Source: Notospermus geniculatus | Lineage: Eukaryota; Nemertea; Pilidiophora; Heteronemertea; Lineidae | Assembly: GCA_002633025.1 (NCBI GenBank) | Contig: NMRB01002096.1 | Span: 8,372-72,371, forward strand | Reading direction: 5' to 3' | DNA: 64,000 nucleotides | Shown: positions 35,661-45,583 of the stretch, one piece after another | How the letters are laid out: each line of letters starts with the position of its first letter | How positions within the stretch are numbered: position 1 is the stretch's first letter | Program-made: the position numbers and the translations under genes | Notes under the pieces: generated by a model | Told to the model about the DNA's origin: nothing | The model's input: the letters and a program-made list of their open reading frames with translations, nothing else | Database searches by the model: none

Positions 35661-35894
35661 CATTCAAGTCTGCATGATGAACGGACAAAGGGACCCCCCC
35701 CCCCCATTCCACCATATCCACCTTGCCACCTGTTGTATCCAAAATTTGTTCATCTATCTGTTAGTTTATTCATATTTTCTTTTCTGTTCAGTTTATTTGT
35801 ACATGGAGAGAACTCTGTAAGTTTATTAAACTTTTGTTCAATCCTTTTTCATTTTCTGAAATAAAATATGTTTAAACTAAACTAGGGCCAGGCC

Positions 35895-36688
35895 CAGAGT
35901 GGAAATACTGACTGCCGTAAAGCCGTAATCTTGGCTATCCTCCTGTGCCTTAATTGAATGATTTATTTCGCATTAGCAATTGCAACATCTCGAAAATAAA
36001 TTAATGAGGAGAAAAAAAGAACAAAATACAAAAGATAATAAAAGAATAAGAAAAGACAAAAAAGAAAAAAAGCAGCGGTAGCGTTGCTATGATGCGACTC
36101 ACACTGGCGTTGCTGTCATGTGGTTTGAGTAAATCTGTGACGTCATTGTGACGTCATCAAATCATAAGTTTGAAATTAAATCTAAATTTACAAACAAACT
36201 GCTGAGCGAAGTGACTAATTGCGCCATCGGTACATCATTTCCAGTCCTCCTTAACTTTCATGCGAAGTTTGAGCGCTTAACAATGCCGTATTGTGTGTTT
36301 TTGGCAGGCTGTTTGCCAGAAGCCGAATTTCTTACATGAGGAGAAATTCAGAGTCGGACCGCCTGTGACGTCAGCAGCTTCGCTATCTGGCCGCTGCGCG
36401 GCGTTCCGGGTCCTTTGCGTCTAGGTCATCGTCTATGTCGTCATGGCGATTTCTTAGCAACCTGCACATGCGCAGTTGCCGTTCTCTTGGTCAACACGGA
36501 AGCTGGTGTGTTTTCATTCATGTCATTGGTTTCAACGAAGGATTCTGGCAATCGGCGGCATTTTTGGTGGTTCTCTTCGATATTTCTACAGGGCAGCCCT
36601 TAACTACGCTGTGAAAGGGTCTGGTACTAGTTGAGGAAAGGAAAAATGAGTTGAAGCATGTACAAACTTTGGGATATTAAATACAAAC
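35895..36688. other. No recognised gene
   Basis: Purine-rich A/G stretch at 36000-36075 and TGACGTCA words; short plus-strand frames with no family resemblance. Confidence 0.4.
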
Positions 36689-36925
36689 CTTTCTCTGGTA
36701 CATCCGGTAGCCTTGATGTCTGACAGCCTCCTTCTTCTCCATAGATGTTCCTCTTTTCTTACTCAGCTGGCAAACAAAATCACCAACGTGAGGAAGGACA
36801 TTATCAGTTGTACACTTTTTTCAAATGCAAGCAACTTATAGTACATGCTAGAATCGTCGTAACATATTGACAGCCGAGATCAGGCGTAAGGATCTGCCAG
36901 TCACAAACTGTCCTTGGAAAATAAG
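36689..36925 (-). pseudogene. Damaged duplicate of the 79-codon exon at 31858-32094
   Basis: Same length and borders, with donor AGAAAG|GTTTGT. Most of the sequence matches closely, especially the DFVCQLSKKRGTSMEKKE part. One extra base in the A-run near 36822 shifts the frame, and the acceptor reads GGCAAG where the intact copy has GGCAG followed by G. It is therefore probably non-functional. Confidence 0.6.
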
Positions 36926-36973
36926 CTTGCCGATGAATACTTGGCATTTATTATCACTTACCTCACCTGTTCT

Positions 36974-39900
36974 CTACCGTGGCTAGAAAGTATCATGATT
37001 ACTTTTTTAAAAATATATTTAATTTTTTCTTTTCGAATTTCCTCCCCGAGGAGAAAACATTTGCTCCTCGGGGAGAAAACACTCTCTCCCCGGGGAGAAA
37101 ATTATTTACTCCGAGGAGATAATTATTTCCTCCCCGAGGAGAAAACATTTGCTCCCCAGGGAGGAAACATTTCCTCCAGAGGAGTAAACATTTTCTCCCC
37201 GAGGAGAAAACATTCTCTCCCCGGGGAGAAAATTATTTACTCCGAGGAGAAAATTATTTACTCCGAGGAGATAATTATTTCCTCCCCGAGAAGAAAACAT
37301 TTGCTCCCCGGGGAGGAAACATTTCCTCCCGAGGAGAAAACATTTTCTCCCCGGGGAGAAAACATTCCCTCCCCGGGGAGAAAATTATTTACTTCGAGGA
37401 GATAATTATTTCCTCCCCGATTTGCTCCCCGGGGAGGAAACATTTCCTCCCGAGGAGAAACATTTTCTCCCCGGGGAGAAAACATTCCCTCCCCGGGGAG
37501 AAAATTATTTACTCCGAGGAGATAATTATTTCCTCCCCGATAAGTTGATTTTAATTATTTTATTTTGAGGACGAAGTCAGCTGATGATGAAAGTGTCTAG
37601 TTTTGTCTTATTATGGCTCTGTGGCCACCAAGCATGGTCCTATCATCTTCTCTTGTTTCAAGGGCAGACACATGTAGGCCTACGTATCAATGTTACCCGA
37701 ACCAAAGGTATATTTTGTTTGGCCTGAGGTGAAGAACAACTTTTTCGTTCACCTGGGGGAGCTCTGGTCGTGGGTCAGCGTCCGTCGTCGTCGTCGTCGT
37801 CCGTTAGCAGGGCAGCCGCACGTTTCGTAATTGATCTGAAACGTGGTACATACATACCCCTATGTCGGATGACCTATGACACCAAGTTTCGGTCCGATTC
37901 GATTCTTGGCTTGGCCACCAGGTGGCCAAAACCAAGAACACAAAAAGTGCAATAACTCATGAACTAATGACTAGATCACCTCCAAATTTTTATCATATGT
38001 GTGTCTAATGAGGGTACATTACATATATAACGGGTTTTTGATTTGACCTACTTTTCAAGGTCATAGAGGTCAAAGTTCAAAATTTTGCCTTTAAGTGGCA
38101 CGTTTCGTAACCGCAGGTGCTATTGGCCTGAAACTTGGTACACACCCCTAGGTCAGAATAGATGACCTATGACCCCAAGGTTTAGTCCGACTTACCCTTA
38201 GCTTGGCCTTCTCTTGGACGATCCAGCGACTGACAGGCGTTCAGACGACGGGATTGGGGTACATTAAAGCGATTTGTCAGCCAAAAAATTGAATGCAAAA
38301 GGGGACGAATCTTTGTTTACAAACACTAATTTCCTGCATTTGATTGGCTCTGAAGGCAATGTTTACAAACATCATCCTTCTGTTTACAAAACGACTGTCG
38401 ATTCGCTTTAATCACCGTATATACAGGCATACCCTGATTATGAACGTACCAGAAAAAAATGACAATGTTAAATCGAAATGTTTCCAGGGTTATGTATCCT
38501 TATTAGATGCACGTGATAAAAATTTGGCGACAATCCAGTTACAGTTCAGGAGTTAACTAGACTTTTGGCCACCTGTGGGGCCAAGCGGAGAATCGAATCG
38601 GACCGAAAAGTCATGTCATAGGTCACCTGAAATAGGGGTGTATATGCACCAAGTTTCAAGTCAATAGCCCAAGCAGTTACAAAACGCGCCACCAAATGAC
38701 TAAATTTTGAACTTTGACTTCTATGACCTTGAAAAGTAGGTAAAATCAAAAACCCGTTATATATGAAATGTACCGGTACCCTCATTAGATACACCTGTGA
38801 TAAAGAATTGGAGGTGATCTAGTCATTATTTCATGAATTGTACTTTTTGTGTTCTTGGTTTTGGCCACCTGGTGGCCAAGCCAAGAATCGAATCGGATTG
38901 AAACTTGGTGTCATAGGTCATCTGACATAGGGGATTGTAGATCAATAGGTCCAGGAGTTACGAAACGTACCCTGCTAACGGACGACGACGACGGAGGTTG
39001 ACCCACGACCAGAGCTCCCCCAGGTGAACAAAAACGTTGTTCTTCACCTCAGGCCAATAACAAAATATACCTTTGGTTCGGGTAACATTGGTACGTGGGC
39101 CTACATGTGTCTGCCCTTGGAAGAAGAGAAGATGACTTCTATGACCTTGAAAAGTAGGTCAAATCAAAAACCCGTTATATATGAAATGTACCGGTACCCT
39201 CATTAGATACACCTGTGATAAAGAATTGGAGGTGATCTAGTCATTAGTTCATGAATTGTACTTTTTGTGTTCTTGGTTTGGCCACCTGGAGGCCAAGCCA
39301 AGAATCGAATCGGATTGAAACTTGGTGTCATAGATCATCTGACATAGGGGATTGTAGATCAATAGGTCCAGGAGTTACGAAACGTACCCTGCTCACGGAC
39401 GACGACGACGGACGCTGACCCACGACCAGAGCTCCCCCAGGTGAACAAAAACGTTGTTCTTCACCTCAGGCCAATAACAAAATATACCTTTGGTTCGGGT
39501 AACATTGGTACGTAGGCCTACATGTGTCTGCCCTTGGAAGAAGAGAAGATGATAGGACCATGCTTGGTGGCCACAGAGCCATGATAAGACAAAACTAGAC
39601 ACTTTCATCATCAGCTGACTTCGTCCTCAAAATGAAATAATTAATGTCAACTTTTCGGGGAGGAAATAATTATCTCATCGGAGTAAATAGTTTTCTCCCC
39701 GGGGAGAGAATGTTTTCTCCTCGGGGAGAAAATGTTTTCTCCTCGGGAGGAAATGTTTCCTCCCCGAGGAGCACATGTTTTCTCCTCGGGGAGGAAATAA
39801 TTATCTCCTCGGAGTAAATAATTTTCTCCCCGGGGAGGAAATGTTTTCTCCTCGGGGAGAAAATGTTTTCTCCTCGGGAGGAAATGTTTCCTCCCCGGGG

Positions 39901-39991
39901 AGCAAATGTTTTCTCCTCGGGGAGGAAATTCGAAAAGAAAAATTAATTATATTCAAAACAAAATAATCATGATACTTTCTAGCCACGGTAG
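36974..39991. mobile_element. Large foldback element (3.0 kb) with TTCT flanks
   Basis: CTACCGTGGCTAGAAAGTAT starts the left arm; its complement ends at 39991. TTCT flanks both sides (36970-36973, 39992-39995). Each arm contains an array of CTCCCCGAGGAGAAAACATT-type palindromic units, then matching unique sequence (around AGTCAGCTGATGATGAAAGT), then sequence with GAGCTCTGGTCGTGGGTCAG and GTCGTC repeats. The centre (37800-39390) carries relatives of the 145-bp repeat element and an internal duplication (38985-39110 against 39398-39520). No transposase is seen. Confidence 0.8.
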
Positions 39992-39995
39992 TTCT

Positions 39996-40793
39996 CAGAG
40001 ATTCTTGTATTTTCACTGATATGTGGATTGATTTTATTTATGAGGTTAAAATCAATGGGGAACCCGCATGACTGCAGATGGCGCAGTTAGTATAAGACCC
40101 GAATGACGTACTGACGTCACTTTTTTCGCTGTTGACGTCACGTCGTTAAAGCAGGTGTACATTTTTCTACACAATTTTCCGTGGAAATTTCCCCAAAAGG
40201 CGTTGTCAGTATTGGCATCCTGTGGCATTTCTGATGAAACAAAGCAGTGATAAATGGAGAACTCTGAACATGAAACAGGACAGTGTAATTTAATCAAAAT
40301 TGAACCAAAGAGAGTGGTTTATTTTGGGGCGAAAAGTGAATGGAAATACTGTTAGAAAATAGGACTTCCGGGTCTTACACTGACAGCGCCACGTCGTGGC
40401 GTAGTTCTGCGGGTTCCTCATTGGTGAATACGAACATAATTAGGTATGAATGTGTGTAACCGCTAGATGTCAAGGAAGCAATCTGAACCATTCTTGACAC
40501 TAGAGGGCGTTACAAATAACACCCTCCAGTATCGATCAGCCATCGCCATGTTGAAAAACCAGTGCAGAGCAGTAATATGTGTAAGGATTCCTTACCATTG
40601 TGAAGCGGTCGACCGTTCACTCAATAAACAAGCGTCGCCATGCGCAGTAGATCAAGTGCACGGTTATACGCCCACAGGAAGGCATAAATAATATTATACA
40701 GGCCTGCTAGGTCAAAATGAGGCTTAGATGCAAGACACAATAAAAATATTTGTAGCATAATCATTTTGTGCAAGATATCTCGAGGTTTTTCGA
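39996..40793. other. No recognised gene
   Basis: Mixed-composition sequence with two GACGTCA words near 40115 and 40135 and a few short frames. Nothing supported. Confidence 0.4.
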
Positions 40794-40797
40794 CAGT

Positions 40798-41145
40798 TGT
40801 GGTAAAACTGGCCTCTGCCTCGGGCTAGCCCCGAGCGTGGCCGAGAGTTATGCGCCCGAGTGAGGCGTGCTTTACTACAAGGGACGCCCCACTGAGACGG
40901 GGCGTGCCGTACCTGATAGCACACGGTCCAGAGTATACGAGGGTAAAATACGGTATATATATCAACGTTTGTCCAATTCTTCCAGTATGTCTCCAAGTCC
41001 CAGTGTGTGCGCTGGCAGGGGCTTTTATCCTCCGAGGCCGGTGACGTCACTGTGGTGCTCCTCCTGATTGGTCGGTGATCCTCGGCGACGCTGGAGTCCT
41101 GTACCTCACGACGACAGCAACGACACAGGCCCCGTTTTTACCACA
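40798..41145 (-). repeat. 3' LTR, 348 bp
   Basis: On the minus strand it opens TGTGGTAAAAACGGGG and closes AGTTTTACCACA, with 10-bp inverted ends. A perfect TGACGTCA (41041-41048) lies about 10-20 bp upstream of GGATAAAAGC (41019-41030), a plausible activator site and TATA-like element. Its first and last bases match the 31-bp remnant at the other end. Confidence 0.85.
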
Positions 41146-41156
41146 CACCCCCGCCA
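41146..41156 (-). other. Polypurine tract
   Basis: The minus strand reads GGCGGGGGTG immediately before the 3' LTR, the expected place for the plus-strand primer of a retrotransposon. Confidence 0.6.
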
Positions 41157-41261
41157 CAAGACAAATAAAGAGCAGAACACTCTAAATGTAACCAATTAAA
41201 ACGAAAAATAACGAATTGAGCCCGCCCAGTTTCCACCGCCCTAGGTTCCTCCCCGAAGACG

Positions 41262-41672
41262 TCGACAATTTAGCCCGAGGGCATCGTCACGACCCGAGGA
41301 GGGTTAACATAACTAAATTCCCCTGGAATTATAACAAAAAAAATAGAGGCGTAGACAATTTTACCCGAAGGCATCGTCACGCCTCATTAAGGGTTAACTT
41401 ATTCTCTAAGTTTTTCTCCCCAGAAATTAAGTACGAATACCAACAATTAAACCCCAAAACATATTTACAAAAAAGGCGGGGAAACTATCAAGAGCCCGAC
41501 AACTTAACCCGAAGGTGATGTCAGGGCCCGTATAATGAACGAAATGCGGAGGCGCCGACAATTTAACCCGAGGGTATCGTCGCGTCCCGCAAAATTAACC
41601 CCCCATTATATGATATTTACATTAAGTTTTGCAAGGGTATTGACAATTTAGCCCGAGGGCATCGTCATACCC
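41262..41672 (-). repeat. Five dispersed hairpin repeats in the 3' untranslated region
   Basis: GACAATTTAGCCCGAGGGCA followed by TCGTC, or a close variant, starts near 41265, 41351, 41499, 41557 and 41641. Each copy can pair GCCC with GGGC across a GA loop and GAC with GTC outside. They lie between the TatD stop and the 3' LTR. Confidence 0.7.
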
Positions 41673-41927
41673 TCGCCTCCCCCCCCCCCCGAAAATTGAA
41701 GTTTTTCCACCCCTATCAGTCCCAGCGTGGGACCAGGCAAGAAATGGGGGAAAATAGGATACCCTGGAGGGGAGCGGGGGTGGGCGGTGCAGCATGTCAG
41801 GGGAGACACGGGTTCGGTCCCCGCTCCTAAGGGGCACGGGACTCATCCCGGGATGTTCGGGTTCGATCCCCGACCCGGGGAGATGCGGGGCAGATGTAAT
41901 TCCCCCGCCCTCCCGCACGGCGCGGAC

Positions 41928-43028
41928 CTACAGCCGGTAAAACCGCCGCGCCGTCAAGCTGGTCGCTTCATGGACTTCCTCCGCCCCCACACCTCTAATG
42001 TCAGCGAGGTATTCGACAGCCCGACCGATGCTATTCGGGCTGTCCATGATGTAGGGGGCGTCAGTCTCCACCACCAGCTTGTCGAGCGGCAACCGCTGCA
42101 CGGCCGCGAAGTGCGCGTTGAGGGCGCGGGCGCCCCGCAGGCTCCAGACCTTGGTGACCCCGAAGACAGTGTTCGGGAAGGACCGGACCCAATCCGTGGC
42201 CTCATCAAACGTCCCCGTAAAGCAGTGGCGGTATACGGGGTGGGACTTAGAGAGGGAGCCACGCATTATGCGGAGGCAGTCCGCCGAGGCCTGAGGCGCG
42301 GTATTTACGTTGCCCCGACAGTGGATCACCACTGGCAGGCCGCGCCTCGTGGCCTCGCGGAGGCAAATCCGCAGCACCCTCTCCTGGAGGCCTTTTACAT
42401 GTGCTCCAGGGGACTCGAGGTAATCAAGCCCCACCTCGCCCACCGCCACCACTTTAGGCCCCAACAAATCTATCCTAGCTGAGAACTTCTCAGCTAGTTG
42501 ACTGAGCCTGACCGTCTGCACCACCCGAGGGTGGACACCCAAGGCCCAATCCACCCTCTCAGTAGCCTTCCCCAGATCCTTGGGCCAGGATCCGGGGAAG
42601 CAAAAGCTGGCCACGGCATGGTCGAAATGAAAATCAGTCGACCCCCCGCGCCGCTCCAGCGTATCAAAATGGAAATGGGCATCGAAGGTGGGTCGCGCGG
42701 CGGGTGCGGGAGCGGGCGGGGCTTCTTGTTGAGGCGCCTCGCCCTCTCTGGCGACCTTCAAGGCCGCCCGCTCCGCAGCTGGCACGAACAGCAACAGCCG
42801 CGCGGCCAACCTCCAATGCCACAAACTGGCAAGGGTGTCGACGGCCGATACATCCGGGTTAGGACCTCGGCCCTCGGCCACCGACACCCGACAAATAAAG
42901 TCGAGCTCTCCCCCCACAAAGGAGAGAACCGCGGGGGCCTCCATCCCACGCTGGGAAACAAACCCCAAAATCTCCCTAATCCCCCCCCCAACCCCAGAGT
43001 TCCGGCTACCCCCTCTAGAAACCCCCAA
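41928..43028 (-). CDS. TatD-family metal-dependent hydrolase in the env position
   Basis: 366 codons. Residues 1-112 are a low-similarity N-terminal part ending in a proline/alanine linker; residues 114-366 form a TatD-type TIM-barrel hydrolase. All expected metal ligands are visible: FDAHFHFD (H118, H120), VGEVGLDY (E198), VVIHCRG (H236), HCFTGTFDEA (H268) and VVETDAPY (D323). TatD enzymes are metal-dependent nucleases; the animal branch most like this is TATDN2. The upstream frame with a zinc-finger-like segment (43174-43010) probably belongs to the same protein, separated by one frameshift. It lies after integrase and before the 3' LTR, on the same strand, inside the element's target duplication, so it travels with the retrotransposon. 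Its role there is not known to me. Confidence 0.85.
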   Translation of the reverse strand: MGVSRGGSRNSGVGGGIREILGFVSQRGMEAPAVLSFVGGELDFICRVSVAEGRGPNPDVSAVDTLASLWHWRLAARLLLFVPAAERAALKVAREGEAPQQEAPPAPAPAARPTFDAHFHFDTLERRGGSTDFHFDHAVASFCFPGSWPKDLGKATERVDWALGVHPRVVQTVRLSQLAEKFSARIDLLGPKVVAVGEVGLDYLESPGAHVKGLQERVLRICLREATRRGLPVVIHCRGNVNTAPQASADCLRIMRGSLSKSHPVYRHCFTGTFDEATDWVRSFPNTVFGVTKVWSLRGARALNAHFAAVQRLPLDKLVVETDAPYIMDSPNSIGRAVEYLADIRGVGAEEVHEATSLTARRFYRL

Positions 43029-43174
43029 AACTGCCGGACCCGAATGTCTGGCGTGATGTCATTGGCAAGGCTGAAACAACGGGGCAGGTGCCGGGACAGA
43101 GTATGTAGCTTCAGGTGCCGCGGCACCGCCGGGCATAAGGCGCAGGGTAGTCGCCTAGGGGCCTTGCCGGGCAT
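43010..43174 (-). CDS. Zinc-finger-like N-terminus of the TatD frame
   Basis: ATG at 43174 begins MPGKAPRRLPCALCPAVPRH; C11, C14, H24 and H29 form a CxxC...HxxxxH arrangement with shorter spacing than a standard C2H2 finger. The frame then reads RVRQFWGFLEG, where a one-base shift near a run of G leads into the TatD frame. A nucleic-acid-binding role is a reasonable guess. Confidence 0.5.
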
Positions 43175-43343
43175 CTTCAGAATCTGAAAATACAAGAGAC
43201 GGAGAAGGGCTCTTTTAACTTATGTGACAACTCCTGGTTTGTCGTCATCAAAAAAAGAGACAACTTATACCTGTAGTCAACATTCTGGACGCCCTTTCTA
43301 CCGTCTCGCACATCACCAGGGGTCAAGGGGTAAGGTTAGAGAA

Positions 43344-44222
43344 TTAGTCTAGGACATAATCCCGGAGCCGCGCGGGGAGCGCACGCCGCCGTCGAGGTCG
43401 TGGCTCTACCCCTGGGTGACTCGGTTCCGGGGAAGGAGGGGAACGAGGGGGGGACTCTACTGGGTCACCGGGAGGGGCCTCAGATTCAAACAGGGTCGAA
43501 CCCAGCTTCTTTGGGGGCGACATTAAAGTTGAGCTAGGCCCGCTCGGGACCCCGCCCGACCAGTCAGGGGTCACACCTTCTGATGAGAGGGCGGGAGTAT
43601 TGCCACCTTCTGCAACCACTTCCCCAGCCGAAGGCTCACCCTCAGGGGGCAGCCCCACCGGCGGATCAGTCGCGGACGGAGCCTGCGCGGGGGGCATCTC
43701 GGACTCGGCCTCCAACTCGCCTTCCGGTCCCATTAGTCGGTGCCTCTCGCGGCGCAGCCACAGTGGGAGGGTCCTATCTCGGCATGGCTTTAGCTTGTCA
43801 TGATGGACAACTAGACTGCGCCCTCTACCCCGGATGCGAAAAAGCACCGGGGAGAGGACGGTCTCCACGAGATAGGGTCCTTCCCAAGGCGGCCGCAATT
43901 TCGGGCTTTGGCCCGGGCGCCTTGACGTGTCCCTTCGGAGGACGATGTCACCGACGTCATAGGACCGGTGACGTAACTGGACGTCATAGTCCCTTTTCCT
44001 TCGGGAGAAGGCCGCGCCCAAGTGCCGCCTGGCAATTTCGTGCACAGACTCCATCCGGTTCTGGAGCCGGAGGAGATACTCCCCCACCGATTGGGGTTGC
44101 CCAGGAGGGGTGACTGCATCAAAAAATAGGTCCAGGGGCTGATGGACTTCCCGTCCTAACATCATTAAGTTAGCACTGAAGCCTGTACTGCGGTTAGGTA
44201 TTGAGCGAATTACTCCCGCCAA
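43344..44222 (-). CDS. Integrase C-terminal part with GPY motif and proline-rich tail
   Basis: The frame opens in the end of the integrase core (IPNRSTGFSANLMMLGRE), passes a helical stretch, then DVGDIVLRRD and PPWEGPYLVETVLSPVLFRI, the GPY/F module of Gypsy integrases. The last ~120 residues are proline- and glutamate-rich with an arginine cluster near the end (EPRPRRRRALPARLRDYVLD). There is no chromodomain. It is shifted by one base from the preceding core frame at a G-run near 44225. Confidence 0.8.
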   Translation of the reverse strand: MAGVIRSIPNRSTGFSANLMMLGREVHQPLDLFFDAVTPPGQPQSVGEYLLRLQNRMESVHEIARRHLGAAFSRRKRDYDVQLRHRSYDVGDIVLRRDTSRRPGQSPKLRPPWEGPYLVETVLSPVLFRIRGRGRSLVVHHDKLKPCRDRTLPLWLRRERHRLMGPEGELEAESEMPPAQAPSATDPPVGLPPEGEPSAGEVVAEGGNTPALSSEGVTPDWSGGVPSGPSSTLMSPPKKLGSTLFESEAPPGDPVESPPRSPPSPEPSHPGVEPRPRRRRALPARLRDYVLD

Positions 44223-44747
44223 GAGGGGGAGATCCCTGTTCCTGGTTTTCCGCCAGGTAGCAGCGAATTAATTGCAAGAGGGTGCGGTTGCACCTTTCTA
44301 CCTGGCCATTGGCAGAGGGGTCGTAAGGGGTCGTCCTCGTCTTGGCGATATGCAACAGGCGACAGACCTCAGTGAATAATTTACCAATAAAATTCCTTCC
44401 TTGGTCGGTCAGTATCTCGAGGGGGCAACCTAGACGGGCAATAAACTCATTGACAAAGGTAGATGCCACGATTTCAGCTGATTGATGGGGGAGGGGAAAA
44501 CATTCTAACCATTTTGTGAACTGGTCAATGATCATAACTACATAAAGATTCCCTCTCGAACTAGGAATGAAGGGTCCTAAAACATCAAGGTGGACTCGTT
44601 CCATCGGATTTGCCGCTATGTATTCGCACAAGGGGGCTCTCATACTTTTTCCTGAGAGCTTATTTTTGCTACAAACTGCACAGGAAGCGACATACACAGC
44701 ACAGTCCTGAGACATCCCATACCAGTACACTAACCTACGCAGGCGCT
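44210..44747 (-). CDS. Integrase: second half of the zinc domain and catalytic core
   Basis: Just past the inserted DNA transposon the frame shows VYWYGM and CAVYVASCAVC (second half of the HHCC domain). The catalytic core follows: HLDVLGPF (first D), ILTDQGRNF (second D) and SANGQVERCNRTL (E). It would insert the DNA copy into the genome. The first half of the zinc domain lies on the other side of the transposon, and the two halves remain in the same frame once the insert and one TTAA are discounted. A frameshift near 44225 separates the C-terminal part. Confidence 0.85.
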
Positions 44748-44751
44748 TTAA

Positions 44752-45579
44752 GGTGGCGGTGGAGTTAGCAAACGCATCCAATTGAGGTCCGTTTTGAAAT
44801 TTAATTGCACGAATGTGTTGCGACCGTAGTTTACTTTGCCAACGAAATTTGTGAGTTTATGTATTGTTGCAGATCTCCGAATTGAAAAACTGCACAATAA
44901 TTAACTGATTATGTAACTTTATTCATGAACAATGCAAGTCCCAGATGAAGTTTTTCAGAGGCGATAACGGATACAGCAGGCTCCAAATGACCGGATTTTA
45001 GGTAGTGATGGATGCAGCATGGCGAGGTCTATGGTCGTTCATGGCCCGATTTTTCAAAATTGAAATAACTAATTAGCAATTGCTTAATTAGTGGCCTGAA
45101 AAAGGTCAAAACAGAAAATTGAATAATTTTTGCTGTTTTCCTCTGAAATTCAAAAATCGGGGCTGGAACGGCCTTAGAGGAAGTTTTTTCCAGATCATAT
45201 TCGAAATCAAATTGACCATCGATCCACGCACAAAAAAGTAATCGCTCGTGAAAATTTGTGAGAAAGTCCGCAACTTTCCCCGCGAGCCCTTTGTTATGGT
45301 AATGAAGAACGCGTGTGGAGTTGGTCACGTTCGGATAAAGCCTGTTAAAAAATCATCGACGACAGAGCTATTGTCAGGGAACGGCGTGGCCTAATGGAAA
45401 GGCGTCGAAAGAGGTATTGCGCAATACCATGCAGGGCCTAACATGCCTAAGAACTATACTTCCCAAATATTGAAACAGGCTATGATTGTGACCGACTGCG
45501 GTTGAGGCTATGAATAAATTCATTCAACTCATTTCCATATTCAGCGGGAAAATACGCCGGGCTTGTCTCCACCGCCACC
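44752..45579. mobile_element. 828-bp TTAA-type DNA transposon inside integrase
   Basis: TTAA at 44748-44751 and 45580-45583 brackets TIRs GGTGGCGGTGGAG and CTCCACCGCCACC. It splits the integrase zinc domain between its HH and CC pairs. Contents: a 99-codon minus-strand frame (45328-45029) of no known family, a perfect 16-bp palindrome GGTATTGCGCAATACC at 45415-45430 and a TGGCCTAATGG word like a Pol III A box. Non-autonomous, piggyBac- or Kolobok-like by target. Confidence 0.9.
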
Positions 45580-45583
45580 TTAA

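Larger units (their letters stand above)
32500..35882 (+). mobile_element. CR1-like non-LTR retrotransposon with 12-bp target duplication
   Basis: A 3383-bp insertion contains a 5' leader, a 2A-like motif, an apurinic endonuclease domain, a reverse transcriptase and a 3' tail ending AATAAAATATGTTTAAACTAA. The 12-bp duplication marks both borders. There are one in-frame stop and one frameshift, so it is a recent but inactive copy. No separate ORF1 with a zinc knuckle is visible. Confidence 0.9.

Noticed and set aside
36914-37405. 163-codon frame rich in PRGEN and SPRRKH phrases
   Set aside because: Translation of the CTCCCCGAGGAG minisatellite in a foldback arm, with mirror frames on the other strand.
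41800-41885. Two GGGTTCG(G/A)TCCCCG words suggesting tRNA T-arms before the 3' LTR
   Set aside because: No A box, no cloverleaf, and the area is GC-rich; coincidence or repeat duplication is simpler.
41727-43187. Plus-strand frames of 251 and 229 codons opposite TatD
   Set aside because: Antisense shadows in GC-rich sequence; the minus strand has the conserved TatD motifs.
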